Shown here: one piece after another, positions 21,520-34,804 of the stretch
How positions within the stretch are numbered: the first letter of the stretch is position 1
Layout of the letters: each line of letters opens with the position of its first letter
Origin: Halichondria panicea
Lineage: Eukaryota > Porifera > Demospongiae > Suberitida > Halichondriidae
Length of the DNA stretch: 64,000 nucleotides
Assembly (NCBI RefSeq): GCF_963675165.1
Contig: NC_087377.1
Coordinates: 13,636,198-13,700,197, forward strand
Direction: 5' to 3'
The notes under the pieces: generated by a model
The model's database searches: none
Seen by the model: only the letters and a program-made list of their open reading frames with translations
Told to the model about the DNA's origin: nothing
Made by a program: the position numbers and the translations under genes

Positions 21520-23148
21520 TCACCGGCAATGAAAATGTCGCTGTGACTGAGGGTAATCCAGCATTCTGTGGTGTTCTCACTGATTCCAGTGGAGGAATGC
21601 TCACTGCCACTCTCACTTCACTGTCTGAGGCCTCCATTGTAGAAGGTACTATGGTGTTGTGTGAGGGAGCAAGCTCACAAGAGGGTCCTCTCACTATCAC
21701 TGTGGCTGGTGAGTGGCTGATGGAGTGCATACATGCATGTACACATGCAGCACTCTCAGTTTATCAATACACTCATGCACAGATTCACCCTCCCCTCCAC
21801 TGAATCCAAGGGTGTCTTCCTCAGCCCAAAATCAACTCAGCTCCTCTGATATCACTCTGGAGTGGGACCTTCCCTCCTCTACTGGTGGTGTGTCTGTCAG
21901 CTATGTCCTCATCATCTCCCCAACACCTCTCTCCAAGTCACCAGTCACTGTGGAGACTACCTTTGCACAGATAACTGTCTCCTACAACACTCCCTACAAT
22001 GTGACTATCAGAGCTGTCAACTGTGCTGGAATGAGTGATGATGATGTGATGATGATGATTCTTCCTATTGGTTAGTTTCTATTATAGCTGATCTCTTAGT
22101 ATAATATTGTTTGCTACAGTTACCTGCCCCTCCAACCCAACACCTGCGAACAGAGTTTACCATCAATAGTGCTCCACCACTGCCTGCACTAGTAGGATCA
22201 ACACTGAGCTTCACTTGCAATGGAGAGACAGTACCAGCAACCTGTGAGAATGATGGACGGTGGTCACCTGATCCTACCAGTTATCTCTGTCCCTCGGGTA
22301 AAATTAATGGTGAATCACTGTCATGCATGATTGTTACTATATAGCCCCTCCTCTCAGATGTCACCTGTGACTTTCCTGTCGCACCTTCCAGAGGCAGTGT
22401 GGGCGTTAAGGGCTGGACATCACCCTTTTCGATAGACTCAGTGGTAAACTTATATTGTGACAAGGGACTATTCCCAGCTGATGATATGTCCAGTACGTGT
22501 GAAAATGTGGGTGGAGTGAGAACTTGGAAGCCGGACACGAACATCACATGCAGAGTCATGCCTGGTGAGAATGCCATTGGCTAAATGTTTTGTGTGTATT
22601 ATTACATCTAATTTACGTTTCACCGCATACAGTCAACTGCTCTCTACCCAAAAAGCCATCCAACGGAACTGTAGTGAACTATGAGAGATTGAATGAGACA
22701 GTGTCGGAGGGAACAGTGCTGACTTACCAGTGTGACAATGGACTCTCACTGACTGGACCCAACACCATCACTTGCACTAATGCTGGTGTCTGGAGTACTG
22801 AGCCTGAAGAAATCGTGTGTGTACTTGAATGTGAGTAGCGCTTTTGTTAACGGTTGATTTCCTATCAATTTGTTTACCTTCTCCATAGATTATATTTCTG
22901 CCACCTTATCCACTGGTGCTGCTATCGTTATAAGTGTGATCATCACTTTCATTGTGACTCTAGCCGCTGGATTCCTCACTGGACTCTTAGTGATGCACCT
23001 TTGCTCCCGTAAGAAGGCAGCTGAAGGACAAGCTAACGTAGGACCCACTATACCAGCTGGTCCTGTTTATGAGGAGGTGTCACCCAAAATTAAACTGAAC
23101 AGTAACCAAGCATATGAACAGTCAACCAGTGTATACGTATATATATAG
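21520..23148 (+). pseudogene. Receptor copy 1 (Ig-FN3-Sushi x3-TM), 5' truncated
   Basis: The exons are an Ig remnant (about 21520-21708, only the C-terminal half), FN3 (21783-22070), Sushi 1 (22120-22297), Sushi 2 (22358-22564), Sushi 3 (22633-22830) and TM/tail (22889-23148). The signal peptide and first half of the Ig domain are missing. In Sushi 1 the frame entering from the splice site (VTCPSNPTPAN) does not match the frame holding the rest of the domain (APPLPALVGSTLSFTC), a 1-nt shift near 22150. The tail keeps GPVYEEVSPK but then departs from the family (KLNSNQAYEQS) and lacks the usual ending. All introns are phase 1. It is homologous to the intact copies at 34805 and 56289, which define the domain order. 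Confidence 0.8.
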
Positions 23149-23775
23149 GACTGTGAAAGCATTAATCCAGTGTCTGCATAATAATAATTTATAGCTTATC
23201 AGTTGTACGCGATATGTATGATATAGAGCCAAGGTTTTATACATCAGCTTATAGCGTCTAGATCTGTTGTTTGTAATATTAACACTTGAGAACTGAATGT
23301 AAACAGTAGCACAAATCAATGTGTACATCTCTAGCTGTTCATTAAAATCACAACTCATGACATTATTTTTATGTCAGCAGTAATTATTTAACAATTAAAG
23401 AAGCTATAATTATATACAATAATTATAGTCTGTTAAATTGTTCAGATATCTGCAGCCAAAATAAAAGATGTATAATTATATAACACATGCAGTCAAAGAG
23501 TAATCTATGTATTTCTGCTGGAGGATCTACTCTCCATTGCAATGCAATATCGGGCACAGAGCATGTGAACAGAACTGCCTCTCCAGGACACGCCACACTC
23601 GTGTGTTAATATTACAAACAACAGTATGTTTTATGACTATAAAATTGCAGCCAAATACAATCAATGACGACATTCCCAATGTCATTATGAGGCTTACTCA
23701 AATCAACAATTGATGTGTTTTGACTCATTCCAGCACTCGTTTCCTTATCATATTTTTAAATCAATGCAGTGGTGT

Positions 23776-24556
23776 GACCCACACCGTTTACTGCTGCTGG
23801 TGTTACCATCACCAACACACCTCCTGTCACTAATGGTGGATCCACTTACCTTCACTTGCAGTGGAGACAATGAAGTGAGAACCTCAACCTGTGGCAGTAG
23901 TGGGTGGTCTCCTGACCCTGGGACCTTTGATTGTGGCACTACAATTATAGGTATCATACATGGGAAATTAACTCTCTAAAAGAAATGTTGATCTCATGCA
24001 TGTTGCATTTCACCACAGTCAACTGCTCTCTACCCAAGGAACCATCCAACGGTATTAATAATTATAGTGGACTATGAGCTGTTGAATGAGACAGTGTTGG
24101 AGGGAACAGTGCTGACTTACCAGTGTGATAATGACTCTCACTGACTGGACCCAACACCATCACTTGCACTAATGCTGGAGTCTGGAGTACTGAGCCTGAG
24201 GCAATCATGCATGTGTGTATCACCAACTGAAGGTGAAGGCCATCATGTGTGTACTTGAATGTGAGTTATGGTTTGTAATCCCATAATACATCGATTTCAC
24301 AGGTTCTACTGCTACCTCCCTATCCATTGGTGCAGTTGCTGATATCAGCGTAATTATTACTTTCTTTGTGGCTGCCATTCTTGGATTCATCACTGGGCTC
24401 CTAGTGATGCACCTTTGCTCACGTAAGAAGGCAGTATACTCTCTAGCAACTAACGTAGGACCCACTGCACCAGTTGGTTCTGTTTATGAGGACGTGTCAC
24501 CCAAAGAAGAGATTGAACTGAACACTAACCAGGCGTATGGACCAGTAGGACTGTGA
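23776..24556 (+). pseudogene. Receptor copy 2, decayed (Sushi-Sushi-TM)
   Basis: What remains is a Sushi 1 exon (about 23777-23948) whose first conserved Cys codon has become TGA, a Sushi 3 exon (about 24020-24232) with an insertion near 24053 and a deletion near 24131, and a TM/tail exon (24303-24556) that is still open and ends QAYGPVGL. Ig, FN3 and Sushi 2 are absent. The tail reads GSVYEDVSPK, so Tyr is kept while the flanking acid changes. Confidence 0.8.
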
Positions 24557-26078
24557 ACCGTGCATTTTATTTTCCACCCAACGCATACATTGCCAGAATA
24601 CATGTAGTACATCTTTACGTTGTATAGTTTTGAGTAACATATTAATATAGCATAAACATCAGATGATTAAAACCACCATCACATGTTTTGTATATCAACA
24701 AAACAAGCAACAATTAAGAGAAGTAAGTCAAACTTGGAAATGCATCACAGCACATACATAAATATTGGTACTGAAACAGCATAATCATCATGAAGTTAGG
24801 ATAGTAAGTGACTGCATGTATATACAGTGAAACCGTTATCTACATGTAGATCTATATTATGCTTTATGAGTCAATTTCTGCTATATAGTATTGGAGCATT
24901 ATACTATACTTAAGAAGTATACTTACGTCAGAAGCGACCTATCATGGAATTAAGATTACCTCAACAAAATGTATGTTTTATAATTATATGAGTCAATTTC
25001 TGCTAGTATTGGAGCATTTTATTATACTTAAGAAGTACTTACGTCAGAAGCGACCTATTATGGAAAGATCACCTCAACAAAATTTGTTCGAAAGAGTATA
25101 GATCTCCTATAAAACATGATAATTATACAAAAATCACTGCCATCTGATGCACCAGTTCGCCTAAAGAAACGGTTGTATACATATCACTAGTGAAATCCTA
25201 CATCACAGTAGAAAAGGTACAATGGAAAGCGACATAATTATTCTGAATAACTATACTCACTTGATATCATCTTCGCCTATTCCCACACATAATTATGTTG
25301 TGCTTTGGAGGAATGTAATTATAGGAAATTTGAGGAATAGATTAATATGCACCCATATATCCTCCGCTACCATGGTTACTCCGAGGTGGAAGGTTATATA
25401 TACCGTAAACTGTTTGCTCATAAATTAATATTCACGACTTATAATATAAATGCCATGACTGTCATGTGTGCCTTTGCCACCCCTGTATAGCTACCTAAGC
25501 TATTTCTACGACCCTGCATGCAATGCATGAACAACTGACGTTGTTGTAACCGTGATTATAGGCCATGCAGAGAAGCAGGAAACTCATGAAATCAATACAT
25601 TTGGAGCCATCTTAGTAGCAGCTGTTGTATAATTATGGAGCTATTTTGTATTCAACCAAACTACAAAGAAGCGTGGGTAAAAAGAGCATGAGCTTGTAAG
25701 CTGCATATGCTACATGATCTGAGGCTAAAAGGATGCACGTCGGCAATGAATTTCCTGGTGACGAGGCAATTCATTGCCTACAACTAAAATTAGTGTAGGA
25801 AATGGAAGTTTTAACATTCCTGGTTATTGTATATATGGTGGCCTTAAAGTGTAGATACTGGCACCGCTACATATGAGTTTCCTGTGATTATGCCTGCACG
25901 CATAAAAATTAATATTATATCATGTGTGTATATATTAGCAATAAGTTTAGTAGCTTTATATTTATGTTATATATAGCTTTGACAGGTACATGTTGAGACA
26001 TCAGCACGGCCCGCAGGCAGTGCTTTCATTACAAAAGTTCTCAGCAAATATTTAATCTTTTATTCCTTCACAATCACT
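24557..26078. repeat. Non-coding spacer with a tandem duplication
   Basis: A segment of about 110 bp (GAGTCAATTTCTGCT ... TTACGTCAGAAGCGACCTAT) occurs at about 24866-24960 and again at about 24989-25075. A hairpin formed by GCAATGAATT and AATTCATTGC lies at 25743-25779. No gene is recognised. Confidence 0.55.
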
Positions 26079-26515
26079 TCAACTGATGTATATTTCCATG
26101 AGCTGAAGTCCAATATTACCGTGTACGCTGGGATTATAGAGTAGCTCAATGTCATCAGTAGTTGGAGTTGATAGAGTTTTCGTAAACCACGGAGGATTGT
26201 TGTTATTGTAACATGTGTTGAGGCTAGATTGACCATCCCACAACGCATTATCGGGATGAAAACGAAACGGGTTTACATTATAGTTATTAGATGTGGCCAC
26301 ACTATCACAAAAGTATAGTCATTTCCGACAAATGGAGGAGAACCAAAAGTGTTCCCCTCATCACAAGGACAGCGCACGTGAGCGTCAGTATCACCACTGG
26401 TTCAATTAAAATAACCACTAGCAAACGTCCAGATATGTGTGCGTGGAGATTGTCCATGCGTGACACTGAGTCCATCGACATATGCAACATCGATAGTATT
26501 CCTATGCTATTACTC

Positions 26516-26520
<5 letters not shown>
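26079..26520 (-). pseudogene. C-terminal extracellular domain fragment
   Basis: Minus-strand frames read YVDGLSVTHGQSPRTHIW and TFASG, a TAA, then PPFVGNDYTF. A frame change follows, then DNALWDGQ, NNPPWFTKTLSTPTTDDIEL and MEIYIS before a TGA. I recognise this as a domain at the C-terminus of many invertebrate secreted proteins, often following collagen-like repeats; I have no name for it. The stop and the frameshift mean this is a relic. Confidence 0.6.
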
Positions 26521-27052
<532 letters not shown>

Positions 27053-27109
27053 ACTTTTACAGTAACAGTATATTCAAGACAATTCACTCACCCAGGTTAG
27101 GCTCAGACA

Positions 27110-27568
27110 GGGTCATATCTCTCCTCCATGTAGTTGGTACAGTACAACAGTAGGACCCTGTTGGAGTGAGCTAGGGGTTGGTCACTCTGTAGTTTAGTCT
27201 GATGATTTGAGAACCATTCCTGTTAATGTAGAACTGCTGTCCTGGTTCACCACCATTGTTCAGTATCACACACCCACCATGCAGGATATGTCCACTGTCC
27301 TAATGGTCCATTACCATTGCTGTCAACACTATTTCTACAGAAGGTAGTGAGGTCAGTGCGACAGATGAGAGAAGGGAGACCACCAATGATTATGTAACTC
27401 TCTCCAGTGTCAGTGATGAAGATCTAAGTCTAGTATGTTAGGACCACATCCCATGCAGATCAGGTAGACTGTTCAGTGATTTATAGCTTCTACCACAGGA
27501 TTACCTTGCTGTCCCAAACAGGTGGACACAACACACAGTAGCAACACCTTGAGTATTCTCCATTGCAT
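27110..27568 (-). pseudogene. Sponge-type Ig receptor fragment (signal peptide plus Ig domain)
   Basis: On the minus strand ATG 27568 begins a signal peptide exon (MQWRILKVLLLCVVSTCLGQ) with a GTAATC donor after 27505. Further along come YIIIGGLPSLICRTDL, FCRNSVDSNGNGPLGQW, then in another frame GGEPGQQFYINRNG, and SPTGSYCC-like residues following a TAG. The FCRN..GPxGQW..GxFY..YCC pattern is an Ig-like domain style I associate with sponge receptors. Frame changes and stops make it a remnant. It points opposite to the main receptor array. Confidence 0.55.
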
Positions 27569-28297
27569 GCTGCAGCCTTTATATCTGTTTGGAAGTTGTT
27601 CCATTAATGATCCTTACCCACCCAGAGCCAGTCTAGCCTCGAATCCAGGCCGATTAAAATACCTTTTCTCAGAGGGGGGAGGGAGGACCTCCCTTGATTT
27701 TGCCCCGAGCTATTAAGTCTGGCCCCCAGACCAGCCCAGAGCACGCAGCAAAATCTTGGTCCACACCACTCCTCTGAGTCCTCAGAGACACCATCACTGT
27801 CCCTCACCCGTTGTGTCCTACAGGTGGTATCTCCATGCACGGCAGTTCAGGCTCCACCGGATTGGTTTAATAGGTCGGAATTGTCCTCTTGTGATTTGTC
27901 TCATTCATGCGCATCTTCATAATCATGACATTCTTATACACAAAACAATAGCAATAGAAATATATAGGTACAACAATTAGATCTTTGAACCTGCAAAGAG
28001 AAAATGCTGAAAAAGAAAACTCGTGAATATTTATTTATAAGGGACCACAATACGCTTAAATTAACAGTATAATGCTCACTCAAGCATGTAACAACGTATG
28101 CATTGATTTAGAATTTTAGCCCCGTGACAGGAGAAGTCCTTAGAGGAGCCAGTGCTAACGTATAGGTGGGAGCACGACTGCATGGACATCGCTGCTAACG
28201 GTATTTGTGCAGGTACGTACATTTTTAATCAGAAGCTGGTGCAGTGATCACAATGTTGTACAGCTGGGAGTGTGAGGAAGAAGTCAAACTGCTCATT

Positions 28298-29454
28298 TAT
28301 GGGGGGTGATCAGTGCCAAAACCTCCAGTTCTTTTTATTTAGTACTAACATTATTTGCATGGTAAAGTTCTACATACAAATGACACGCTCTCTCTTATTT
28401 GCATGTGAAGTTCTACATACAAATGATACTCTCATTTGCATGGTGAAGTTCTACATACAAATGACACGCTCTCTCTTGTTTGCATGGTGATAATCTACAT
28501 ACAAATGATAGTTTCATTTGCATGGTGATAATCTACATACAAATGATACTCTCATTTGCATAGTGAAGTTCTACATACAAATGACACGCTCTCTCTTATT
28601 TGCATAGTGATTTTCTACATACAAATGATACTCTTCTTTGCATGGTGAAGTTCTACATAATTATAATCTTATTTGCACGGTGAAGTTCTATACGATGAAA
28701 GTTCTACATACAAATGAGAAGTTCTGCATACAAATAACGCTGCATGGCAAATGATATAAGCTTTGTTAGTTTTACAATGACACTCTCATATATATTTGCA
28801 TTGACTTGAAACCACTTCCTTTTTCACCTATAAGGAAGGGCTCGGATGAAAAAGGGAAGGTTGGAATACAATTAGAACAAACCACTATAACTACATAATG
28901 TGTGGGTGTTTATTCAGCTTTGATCCCAGACCCCGTCAGAAATGTATTTTACTCGAGGCTATATAGCAACAGAAATAGTACATGCGTGAGTGGTGGCATG
29001 CAAGTTGTTAGGACGTTAACATTGTGGGAGCGTGACAGTCTTCACGCATGCCCCTATAGGACAACTGTAAATTTATAGTGGCATATTGAAGGAGGACACA
29101 ATTAACATTATAGTAAGACGGACATTTTAATTAACATATCAACTACGTGTTGGACACGCCCGCTCATGTGGCAATCCTTTTTGGTCACATAAGTGGGCGT
29201 GTCCAATAACGGAGTTTAAAAAAACTATGCAAATGCGAGAGTATCATTTGTATGTAGAGCTTCACCATGCAAATGAGAGACAGTATCATTTGTATGTATA
29301 ACTTCACCATGTAAATGAGAGTATCATTTGTATGTAGAACTTCACCATGCAAATAAGAGAGAGCTCGTCATTTGTATGTAGAACTTCACTATGCAAATGA
29401 TTTTAGTACTAAATAAATAAGAGCTGGAGGTTTTGGCACTGATCACCCCCCATA
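28298..29454. mobile_element. Foldback transposon with minisatellite arms
   Basis: The ends TATGGGGGGTGATCAGTGCC (28298) and the reverse complement ending 29454 are flanked by CTCATT on each side (28292-28297 and 29455-29460), a 6-bp target duplication. Each arm contains tandem copies of a TTTGCATGGTGAAGTTCTAC-type unit (about 28350-28700; inverted at 29220-29395). A smaller nested hairpin (TGGACACGCCCGCTCATGTG and its partner) lies at about 29153-29213. No protein is encoded. Confidence 0.8.
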
Positions 29455-29569
29455 CTCATTGCATTTCCTTGATGGCCGGCCAGTAGCTATTTCTGACAAT
29501 AATAAGCGCCGACTCAGCACATTTATAGCTTCTCCGTGTCGGCGCGGCAGCTAGACCGACCTTGAGCTA

Positions 29570-32500
29570 ATGATGGAATTTCTTGTCCAAAGATGTCTCC
29601 TGCTTTGTCTCTACATAACATCAGCTCTAGGTGTTGCAAGTAAGTTCATGTGGTTGTGTATCACTGTATGAGGCTAGAGCTTGAGGCCTAGACTCTAGCT
29701 AGCTTTAATCAGGGAGTGTATGAAGATACATACACTCCTTAATAGCTTTTTGCTGATGATTGTACATGTAGAGTTGGGAGGCAAATAATAGTGATTGGAA
29801 GTGGTTAGTGACAGTTATATTCGAGGGATCAGGCTCGAAAGGTAATGTCAGCATCAGTAAGGAAGCATCAGTATAAGGAGTCGATGATTTGATGACCTTG
29901 TCCCACAGTAGCCTCAGTCCCAGGCCGATACGGCCTGGTATTGATTGTATCTGGGCGTGGCAGGAACCGGAAACAAAAGCAGAGATTCTTCACACTTTGT
30001 TTCCTGTCATATTTCCCTGTATAAGTTTAGTACCGTAATTTAGCTTCGTGTTAGCCTCGTTCCCAGGCCGATCCATCGACTAGGAGTCGACCTAGCATTC
30101 AATTGGAGACGGATCGGCCTGGGAACGAGGCTAGCTCCGTGTATGCTCTCAAGTAACAAAAATCTAGCCATAGATTGTCTAGCTAGCTAGCTATGGAAAG
30201 TTTAAGTTGTTCAGATTAACGTATACATTGTCTTGCTTCCAAGAAGGCCCCACTCTCATTGCAGAATAGTCCCAACTCTTGTCAGAAGGAAGAAACGTCT
30301 TTGCCCGGTATTTATCGACACTTCATTTACATAATTATGTGATGCAGTTACCGGATTAGTAATTCCTATTCCTCCTAGATGGACAGAAGAGCCAGTAAGA
30401 TTTCTCACTTTCCTTGAACACGCTGCATGGTTGTTCAGTCAAGGCAAAAAGCAAGTCGTGTTGGACCGTGTCCTCCAGAGGGTTGCAGCAGGTCAGCAAT
30501 GTCTGGAATCATACGTGACAGGAAGGACCAACGACTGGAAAGACCATGCATGAACGTCAGCACAGTAGGCTGTGTGGGGTTGTGATTGGGCAATATTAGC
30601 TAGTAGTTTTATCTCCTCCGACTACTTTCTGACTTTGCTTGTCACATATTCAACAGTAGTGTGGGATCTCGAGCCAATTGCAGCTTTAATTAATAGTAGA
30701 AATTTGCAATGATGAGGAATACATTAATCACAAGGCCAGAGGTCAGTCGAGGTAGTTGAGCCACTATAGCTACAGGTCGGTTAAACTTAATAAAATGTGT
30801 CTTCTGAAATTGAGGCGATTTAAGTGCCATGTATATGATTATGAGTGAAAAATGTTTAAATGTCGTATATTTAGAGGGTCACCTCTGATACAGGTTGGTT
30901 GGTAGAAAATTAAAATTGAAATGCAGTCAAGCATGACCACTAATTGCAAGTAGACATACACTGTATGACATGACTGGCTGCACTTCAACTTCTAACTGGT
31001 GTCAACCAACCTGAAGTCCTCTGTAGGTAGCTAAGACTATATAATTATAGTACAAGCTATATGCTTATACCAACTCAGGTCTTGCTAATTACTGTCTCAG
31101 ATCGTATTTTTCGGTATAAATTATGCTATAAATTACTTTAATGTTATATTTTTCTACCAAAAAGAGGCATCTCTAATGTCCAACACGAGTGTAGCATGTC
31201 CTGGTGAGGCTGTTCTGTTCACATGCTCTTCGCCTGGTACTGCATTGATATGGCACCAACAGGGACGTCACTGCAAAGTTTCTTCCTTCCCTCACAAGTT
31301 GGTATTCCAAGGACACTTGAATCTGGGGTGATCATATTTGAGGCTGTTCTTGTAAGCAATGATGGTGGAAATCTGACGTCCACTCTCATCAACCTCAGTG
31401 AAGTGTCTGTACTGGATGATAGCAATGTCACCTGTACTGTTACTAACAATGGTCCTACGTCACAGCAGCAAACCATCATGGTTGCTGGTGAGTATTGTAA
31501 TTCATAGCTAAGCCTGTTGAGATGTTATTATTGCAGTTGTCCCAACACGTCCACTCAATCCAAGCATATCCTACATTCAAAACCAACTCAGTTCCTCGAT
31601 TATCACTCTGGACTGGGACCCTCCCTCCTCTACTGGTGGTGTGTCTGTCAGCTATGTCCTCATCATCTCCCCAACACCTCTCTCCGGGTCACCAGTCACC
31701 ATGGATACCACCTCCACACAGATCACTGTCTCCTATAGCACTCCCTACGATGTGACTATCAGAGCTGTCAACTGTGCTGGAATGCTGGAATGAGTCAAGA
31801 AAGTTCAATTGTGGATCTAAGTAAGCTAGCTATAATTTTCATGGTGACTGCCGTCACATTGATTATAATTATTTGGATTGTAGATATAAGTAGGCTATTT
31901 TATGGTTATAAAACATATACATATACTCATTCCCTATCATACTTTTAAATCAATGCAGTTGTGTGCCCCACTCCATCTACTGCTGCTGGTGTTACCATCA
32001 CCAACACACCTCCTGTCACTATTGGTGGATCCATGCTCACCTTCACTTGCAGTGGAGACAATGAAGTGATAATCTCAACCTGTGGCAGTAGTGGGTGGTC
32101 TCCTGACCCTAAGACATTTGAATGCAGAACAGGTATCCTACGTAGCGGATTAACTGTATAATATTGATTTCATTAGATCCTCAAGTCACCTGCGGCTCTC
32201 CTGCCACACCATCTAGAGGCAGTGTGGACGTCAGTGGTGAGACACCATGCACCCTTTACACTAAGCTCACAAGTCATATATCGCTGTGATGAGGGACTGT
32301 TTCCCCTTGATGTGAGGACCAGCACATGCACTGATGTGGGGGGTAGAGGAGAGTGGGGGGAGAATCCTGGGAGCTTGGTGTGCAGGGAGAGGCGAGTTGA
32401 AATGTAGCTGTTTAGAGGTAATGTTTTTTATTTCCTTCGAAAAAGCTCATTTTGTAATTTCTGGGACGTATAATTGTAGTAGCTTACATATACATCGCCT

Positions 32501-33060
32501 TTGTTCCACATTTCCCTAAGTACGTATACAGTCATTTTGTTACCTTCCATATAGTCAACTGCTCTCTTCCTCCTGAGCCCTGCAACGGTGCTATAGTGCA
32601 CTATGAGAGGTTAAATGAGACGATGTTGGAGGGAACAGTGCTGACTTACCAGTGTGACAATGGACTCTCACTGACTGGACCCAACACCATCACTTGCACT
32701 AATACTAGAGTCTGGAGCACTGAGCCTGAAACAATCAAGTGTGTGCCTAGGACTGAAGGTTAGTAATTGTTTGCTATTCCAAAAATACATGCAGTCATAC
32801 TATCCCCTCTCACAGTTTCTACTGTCGCTATCAGTGTGGTCATCACTTTCATTGTCACTCTAGTCATTGGATTCCTCACTGGACTCCTAGTGATGCATGT
32901 TTTCTCTCGTAAGAAGGCAGTATACTTCTCCGCAACTGAAGGACAAGCTAACGTAGGACCCACTGCACCAGCTGGTCCTGTTTATGAGGAGGTACCAGTA
33001 TCACCCAAAGAGGAGATTGAACTCAACACAAACCAGGCGTATGGACCGTTAGGACTGTAA
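29570..33060 (+). pseudogene. Receptor copy 3 (Ig-FN3-Sushi x3-TM), frameshifted
   Basis: The exons are signal peptide (29570-29639, starting MMEFLVQRCLLLCLYITSAL), Ig (31165-31487), FN3 (31537-31820), Sushi 1 (31959-32132), Sushi 2 (32177 to about 32390), Sushi 3 (32555-32758) and TM/tail (32816-33060). Damage includes a frameshift in the Ig exon near 31250, an 8-bp microduplication (GCTGGAAT twice, about 31780-31795) in FN3, a frameshift in Sushi 2 near 32250, and loss of the Sushi 2 splice donor (CGAGTTGA where copy 7 has CCAGGTGA). The tail is intact and ends NQAYGPLGL, with GPVYEEV followed by an extra PV. Homology to copy 7 continues about 500 bp past the stop. Confidence 0.85.
30052..30133. 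repeat. 82-bp perfect-arm MITE
   Basis: TAGCCTCGTTCCCAGGCCGA with TCC is followed, about 36 bp later, by its exact reverse complement. Related one-sided copies lie near 7038, 27635 and 29911. It sits in the first intron of receptor copy 3. Confidence 0.7.
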
Positions 33061-34318
33061 AACTCATTCACTTCAATAGCAAGTTAATTGTGATCATTCT
33101 GCCATTTCATTTGTTTTATAGGCCTATATATAATTGTAGACTCGCTATAGTTCGTATATATAACCTGGAGATTGTCTCAATTGCATTCCCTATATAATAC
33201 ATCAGAGGAGGTTATTTTTTGCTGTAAAACTTGCCATTGTTATAACGTGGTTTTTTTGACTTCCTCAATCAGAAAGAATAAAGTGGTGTGCTTCTTTTAA
33301 ACCAAGTGATCAAACTCGACAGTTATTACTATGCCTCGGTGTGTGGTAGTAAGTGCATTACACCCTAGCTTTCAGCTATTGTTTTCCTTGCAACTTTCAT
33401 TATTCAACATCGGATATAAATGTATATGTATACGTAATATAATAAGAGTTACACAACTGTCCACAAATGTACCTGGAACTGTCCTTGAGCTTGAGACAGT
33501 GTGCACTGTTCTGTCCAACTTTCCCAGATTCCTGCAGCAAATATAAATCACAGTACATAAAGAAAAACTCAGTGCTAATGCCTCTCACCATGTTTTGCTT
33601 CACTCAAGGTATTAGAGGGTTATATTATAATTATTATTGTTGTTTGCAATTGCTGTTGTTGGCTGTTGGAGGTGTTGTTGGCGGTCTGGTCTGTTTGCAT
33701 GGGGGTACTGATTGTTGTAGTGCTCATAGTTTTTGTTATTATCACCAAAAACTTGAAAAGTGGAGCTTATAGAAGGATGTTTACGATTGTACAAAACCAA
33801 TTGTTGTTTAAGACAAGTGAGACAATGGAGATTTTGTAACTTGCTCTAGAGGCCACATTGACTGGCAGTCAATCAGGCTTATAGAGAAATCAAATATATG
33901 CAGAGTATAGCTCGCTACTTGATCTTGATTGTGAATCGTTTGTTTACTTATCATAATGGTCATGATTACATTCATCTCTATTGTCAACAGAACAGTATCC
34001 TTTATGATCACAACAGCTGGCTAAACAAACACTAACAGGTTACTCAGCCCACAGCTATTTACTGAAGTCAGCAATTTAGCAAATGTTTCATTAACAATCT
34101 TTACTTTTGGAAAACTTCTTCAGGACAACTCTACAGATATAGCAGATATAGGGCTCTGGGTATAGGGTATGGTAAACACAAGGTTAATATATTAGATCTC
34201 TTTTTTTGTACCCACACTGACACAGTAAATCACCCACTGTCTCATGGCTGGAGATAATCTAGGATGTAAAGATGGTTTTATATTTGCCCTGTGGTGATTG
34301 AAGCTGTTCTACTACAGA
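33061..34318. other. Receptor 3' flank, no gene recognised
   Basis: The first 350-550 bp are homologous to the 3' flank of copy 7 (58346 onward), sharing phrases such as CTATGCCTCGGTGTG and TTGTTTTCCTTGCAACTTT. The rest shows no coding signal I trust. Confidence 0.55.
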
Positions 34319-34665
34319 GGCCTCATTAGCGTCCAACACCAACACGAGTGTGGTGTGTCCTGCATGGAGAGGCAGTTCTGCTCACATGCTCTAAGCCTGC
34401 CCTGCATTGATATGGCAAGTGGATCCTCCAGCGATGTCTGGGTTCAAAGTACATTCTTTATTAGTTCTCAAGTTGGTCGAAGGAGGGACACATTAGGATC
34501 TGGAGTGATCATGCTGTTCTGTTCTTGTGAGCAATGATGGTGGAACTCTGATGTCCACCCTAATCAACCTCAGTGAAGTGTCTGTACTGGAAGGAAACAA
34601 TAATTTTATTACCTGTACTACTACCAATAATTATAGATCTAGTTCTGTATAATTATGGTTGACTT
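34319..34665 (+). pseudogene. Orphan Ig exon relic of the copy 3/7 type
   Basis: After a CTACAG acceptor the frame starts ASLASN.NTSVVCP, then is shifted near 34365. WQVDPP-like and SSQVG.RRDTLGSGVIM segments follow in other frames. It matches the Ig exon of copies 3 and 7, not that of copy 4, whose own signal and Ig exons begin just downstream. It is the remnant of a deleted receptor. Confidence 0.6.
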
Positions 34666-34804
34666 CTTCAATATTATAATTATACTCAACATTCTGATGT
34701 GGTTTTTCTGACTTCCTCAATAGAGGGTGTGTTTCATATCATAAGTGATCAATAAACTTAAGCTTGTTGTTGTACCAGCTAGTTATATATATATAGCTCC
34801 TGCA

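Noticed and set aside
33331..33772. Possible small genes in the 3' flank of copy 3
   Set aside because: The open frames are not preserved in the homologous flank of copy 7 (58650-59040).
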